Source: Flavobacteriales bacterium
GTDB lineage: Bacteria; Bacteroidota; Bacteroidia; NS11-12g; UBA955
Assembly: GCA_947496375.1 (NCBI GenBank)
Contig: CANMCY010000019.1
Location: forward strand, 1 to 41,833
Length of the DNA: 41,833 nucleotides
Direction of reading: 5' to 3'
The notes under the pieces are model-generated. The model made no database searches and was not told the origin of the DNA. It saw only the letters and a program-made list of their open reading frames with translations. A program made the translations under genes and the position numbers. Numbering within the stretch: the stretch's first letter is position 1; each line of letters opens with the position of its first letter. Below, one piece after another: positions 39,837 to 41,833 of this stretch.

Positions 39837-41833
39837 TCAATGGAGGGTGTTGACTGTACCGGAGTAATAGTGTCGTTTTCCGTCATTATCGCGGATGACA
39901 ATGCGATATACAAACACCTCAATACTAGGATAATTCTCTGGATTGAACGATATACCTTCGGCCAATTTCTCGCCCCAACGGGAATATATCACCATGTTCT
40001 CTAAAACTCCATTAAGCACCAGCGGTTTAAAAATTTTATTTTGTTGTTCGCGGCCAACAGCACTAGGTATATATACCTTTAAAAAATCCGAAACACGAAT
40101 TAATTGCATCGAACTATCAATGCATCCATTAATATTGGAGCCAATAAGTTTAATTAAATAATTTCCGGTATCTTCAAAGCGCGTAGTATAATTTTTTTCA
40201 TTTGAAACAAAATTTCCATTTTGATACCAATTTCTTTTAATAATACTTGTTGAATTATCAATAAAATTGACACGTGGTGTAGCCAAGTTAATTTGTGCTG
40301 GAGTGCTTGTGAAGGAAACTAATGGTTTTGGCAATACATATATTTTAGCTGTTAATGCAGGGCAATTAAATGAATCAACACTTGTAATTAAACTCAATTG
40401 ACGCATTCCAGGGCTTTCAAATATTTGGTGTATGTTAATATTATTCCCTGCCCCTTTGAAAATAGAACCTGCTGAAATGTTGCAAATCCAATTGCTTGGA
40501 TGCGTTAACTGCCATTTTTTAGAAAAAACCAATGGAGCACAGGCCTGAGTATCTTGAATTTTATGTTTAGATGTTCCCACAACTACAACATTAAAATAAG
40601 AAATTTTTTCTTGACACCCATCTGAAACACTCACCATAACTTTGTGATTGCTTTTGGGTTGATAGCGCAGGGTGCTGTCTTTGTTTTTAGAACCATCTTC
40701 TCCCTGTAATACCCAAGAACGATTTGGTAATCCGCCTACTGCGGCCGGATTTAAAATTATCGTGTCAGGGTAGCAACAATAGCGTGTGTTTGGCAAAATA
40801 AGTTTCAATGAGTCTGCAACAGGTCTATGAATTATTTGGGTGTCGGATAGGCTACATTGATCATGTATAGCAACCCATACTTTTTTGCGTGCAGGTGAAA
40901 TTATTTTTTGCAAGTGATATTTAGTTTCAAAACTGTCAATGTTACCATTATTGTCCCATATAACAATGGTTGTATTAATATTTGTATTTAATGTGCCCCT
41001 AATCGTATCACTTAATAAACAAACTGTTTTAGCACTTTGCCAATTAACAGCTGGAGGGGCAGGTATTTTAGGGCTAATTACTGTATCAATTGAGTAACAG
41101 CTAGTTATAAATTTAACAGATATTATTGCATTGTCAACAGGTCTGTATCTCCAAGATATTTGATTGCCTTTTAGCTCTTCCATAATCCTTCCATGATGAC
41201 TGATTTCCCAGCGGGAAAAGACAGTATCAGCGTTTAATGCGGTTAGTTGAATGTTTACACTTTGATTTCTACACCATTTTGCGGGCAAACCATTTATTAA
41301 TAATTTGGGTTTGGGTAAAATTTTAATGTTTAGGTTAACAGTATCCGGCTGTGAGCATCCATCTTCCGCAATAATCATGAATGAGGTGTCATTGTAGTTT
41401 GTGAATGATTTAGGTAATTGTATATTATTAATATGCATAAATCCAATCAATTTTGGATGACCACCGGAAATTTTTGGATATATTGTTATGGTTTTACCGC
41501 CACATAATCCTGTATCGGTGGGGTAGTTAATTTTAAGAGGACTGTAAGTGTTTAAAATGATAGTGTCTGTTATCAATGTATTGTAACACACATCTTCAGC
41601 AGCAGCTACTATTTTGGTTTGTTTTCCGATCCGTAGCCGCAAACTGTCTGCATTGGTTCCGTCATTCCAGACAATACCTTTTGTAAGAGAGTTGCCAGAA
41701 ATTTTTGCTTTTATCATAATAAGTTTTCCGTGACAAATCACGCTATCTGGTCCTATAATTTTAAGATTAAGGCTATCATAAACAAAAATTTGAATAGTAT
41801 CGGAAACAGTTACGCAACCAACCTTAGAAATAC
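39837..41833 (-). CDS. T9SS type B surface protein, N-terminal part outside window
   Basis: Partial: about 665 codons, open through the right window edge with no stop, so the GTG at 41741 is internal and the true start is outside. The visible part is a series of Ig/SprB-like repeats (VTVSDTIQIFVYDS, NTYSPLKINYPTDTGLCGGKTI in order, SVSDGCQEKISYF), then a PKD-like domain (RVNFIDNSTSIIKRNWYQNG). The C-terminal about 90 residues resemble the gliding-motility/type B sorting domain (MVIYSRWGEKLAEGISFNP) but lack the usual NAFTPNGDG-like loop. No PorP/SprF gene lies downstream. It is low in GC (12 of 60 at 40201-40260). Confidence 0.8.
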   Translation of the reverse strand, partial: ISKVGCVTVSDTIQIFVYDSLNLKIIGPDSVICHGKLIMIKAKISGNSLTKGIVWNDGTNADSLRLRIGKQTKIVAAAEDVCYNTLITDTIILNTYSPLKINYPTDTGLCGGKTITIYPKISGGHPKLIGFMHINNIQLPKSFTNYNDTSFMIIAEDGCSQPDTVNLNIKILPKPKLLINGLPAKWCRNQSVNIQLTALNADTVFSRWEISHHGRIMEELKGNQISWRYRPVDNAIISVKFITSCYSIDTVISPKIPAPPAVNWQSAKTVCLLSDTIRGTLNTNINTTIVIWDNNGNIDSFETKYHLQKIISPARKKVWVAIHDQCSLSDTQIIHRPVADSLKLILPNTRYCCYPDTIILNPAAVGGLPNRSWVLQGEDGSKNKDSTLRYQPKSNHKVMVSVSDGCQEKISYFNVVVVGTSKHKIQDTQACAPLVFSKKWQLTHPSNWICNISAGSIFKGAGNNINIHQIFESPGMRQLSLITSVDSFNCPALTAKIYVLPKPLVSFTSTPAQINLATPRVNFIDNSTSIIKRNWYQNGNFVSNEKNYTTRFEDTGNYLIKLIGSNINGCIDSSMQLIRVSDFLKVYIPSAVGREQQNKIFKPLVLNGVLENMVIYSRWGEKLAEGISFNPENYPSIEVFVYRIVIRDNDGKRHYYSGTVNTLH

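Overview
The window reads as chromosomal DNA of a member of the Bacteroidota, probably a Chitinophagales/Sphingobacteriales-like environmental lineage (the rank below phylum is inference). The evidence is type IX secretion (T9SS) cargo with type A and type B C-terminal sorting domains, a PorP/SprF-family protein, a SusC/RagA-style TonB-dependent receptor with an N-terminal carboxypeptidase-regulatory-like domain, and repeated TAnnTTTG-type -7 promoter boxes placed only 4-16 nt before start codons. No tRNA, rRNA, CRISPR array, transposase or phage gene was recognised.

Layout. 1-220: intergenic direct repeats and short hairpins. 221-4115 (minus): folA, a BamA/TamA-like outer-membrane protein, nadK and a secreted endonuclease/exonuclease/phosphatase-fold protein in one tightly packed operon. 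4164-6517 (plus): der and rlmN. 6514-8469: a GNAT acetyltransferase divergent from an orphan ABC ATPase and trmN6. 8470-8847: hairpin-repeat array A. 8848-13918 (minus): an unknown cytoplasmic protein, a giant LamG/SprB-repeat T9SS type B protein and its PorP/SprF partner, divergent from an XRE regulator (14031-14426). 14427-14944: hairpin-repeat array B. 14945-17021: a small type A cargo protein and a collagen-like protein. 17104-19898: a lipid kinase divergent from an ABC-F ATPase. 20068-21335: an AT-rich pair of orphan envelope genes. 21418-28632: dusB, then a CPBP protease-cdsA-DUF3298-DUF3298 operon, then sucA. 28636-36189: a two-gene 5'-nucleotidase facing a lamin-tail protein/TonB receptor/endonuclease I operon. 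36285-39506: DUF4783 protein, nadC, a thioredoxin-like lipoprotein and rlmD. 39507-39836: hairpin-repeat region C. 39837-41833 (minus): a T9SS type B protein cut by the window end.

How genes work together. The most coherent functional unit is 28.6-36.2 kb: a secreted endonuclease I, a secreted lamin-tail-domain protein of the kind linked to extracellular nucleases, a TonB receptor between them, and a neighbouring 5'-nucleotidase encoded as two separate domains in reversed order. I infer a locus for scavenging extracellular DNA or nucleotides, as phosphate, nucleoside or carbon source. The type B adhesin-like protein and PorP/SprF at 8.8-13.3 kb fit the SprB/SprF pattern of T9SS surface proteins.

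The least explained structure is the family of intergenic arrays at 110-172, 8498-8783, 14474-14852 and 39549-39734. They are made of 13-nt hairpins (5-bp arm, 3-nt loop, 5-bp arm) repeating about every 25 nt, with arms that change together so that pairing is kept. Two of the arrays are preceded by a 187-bp block that I estimate to be about 96% identical between them.
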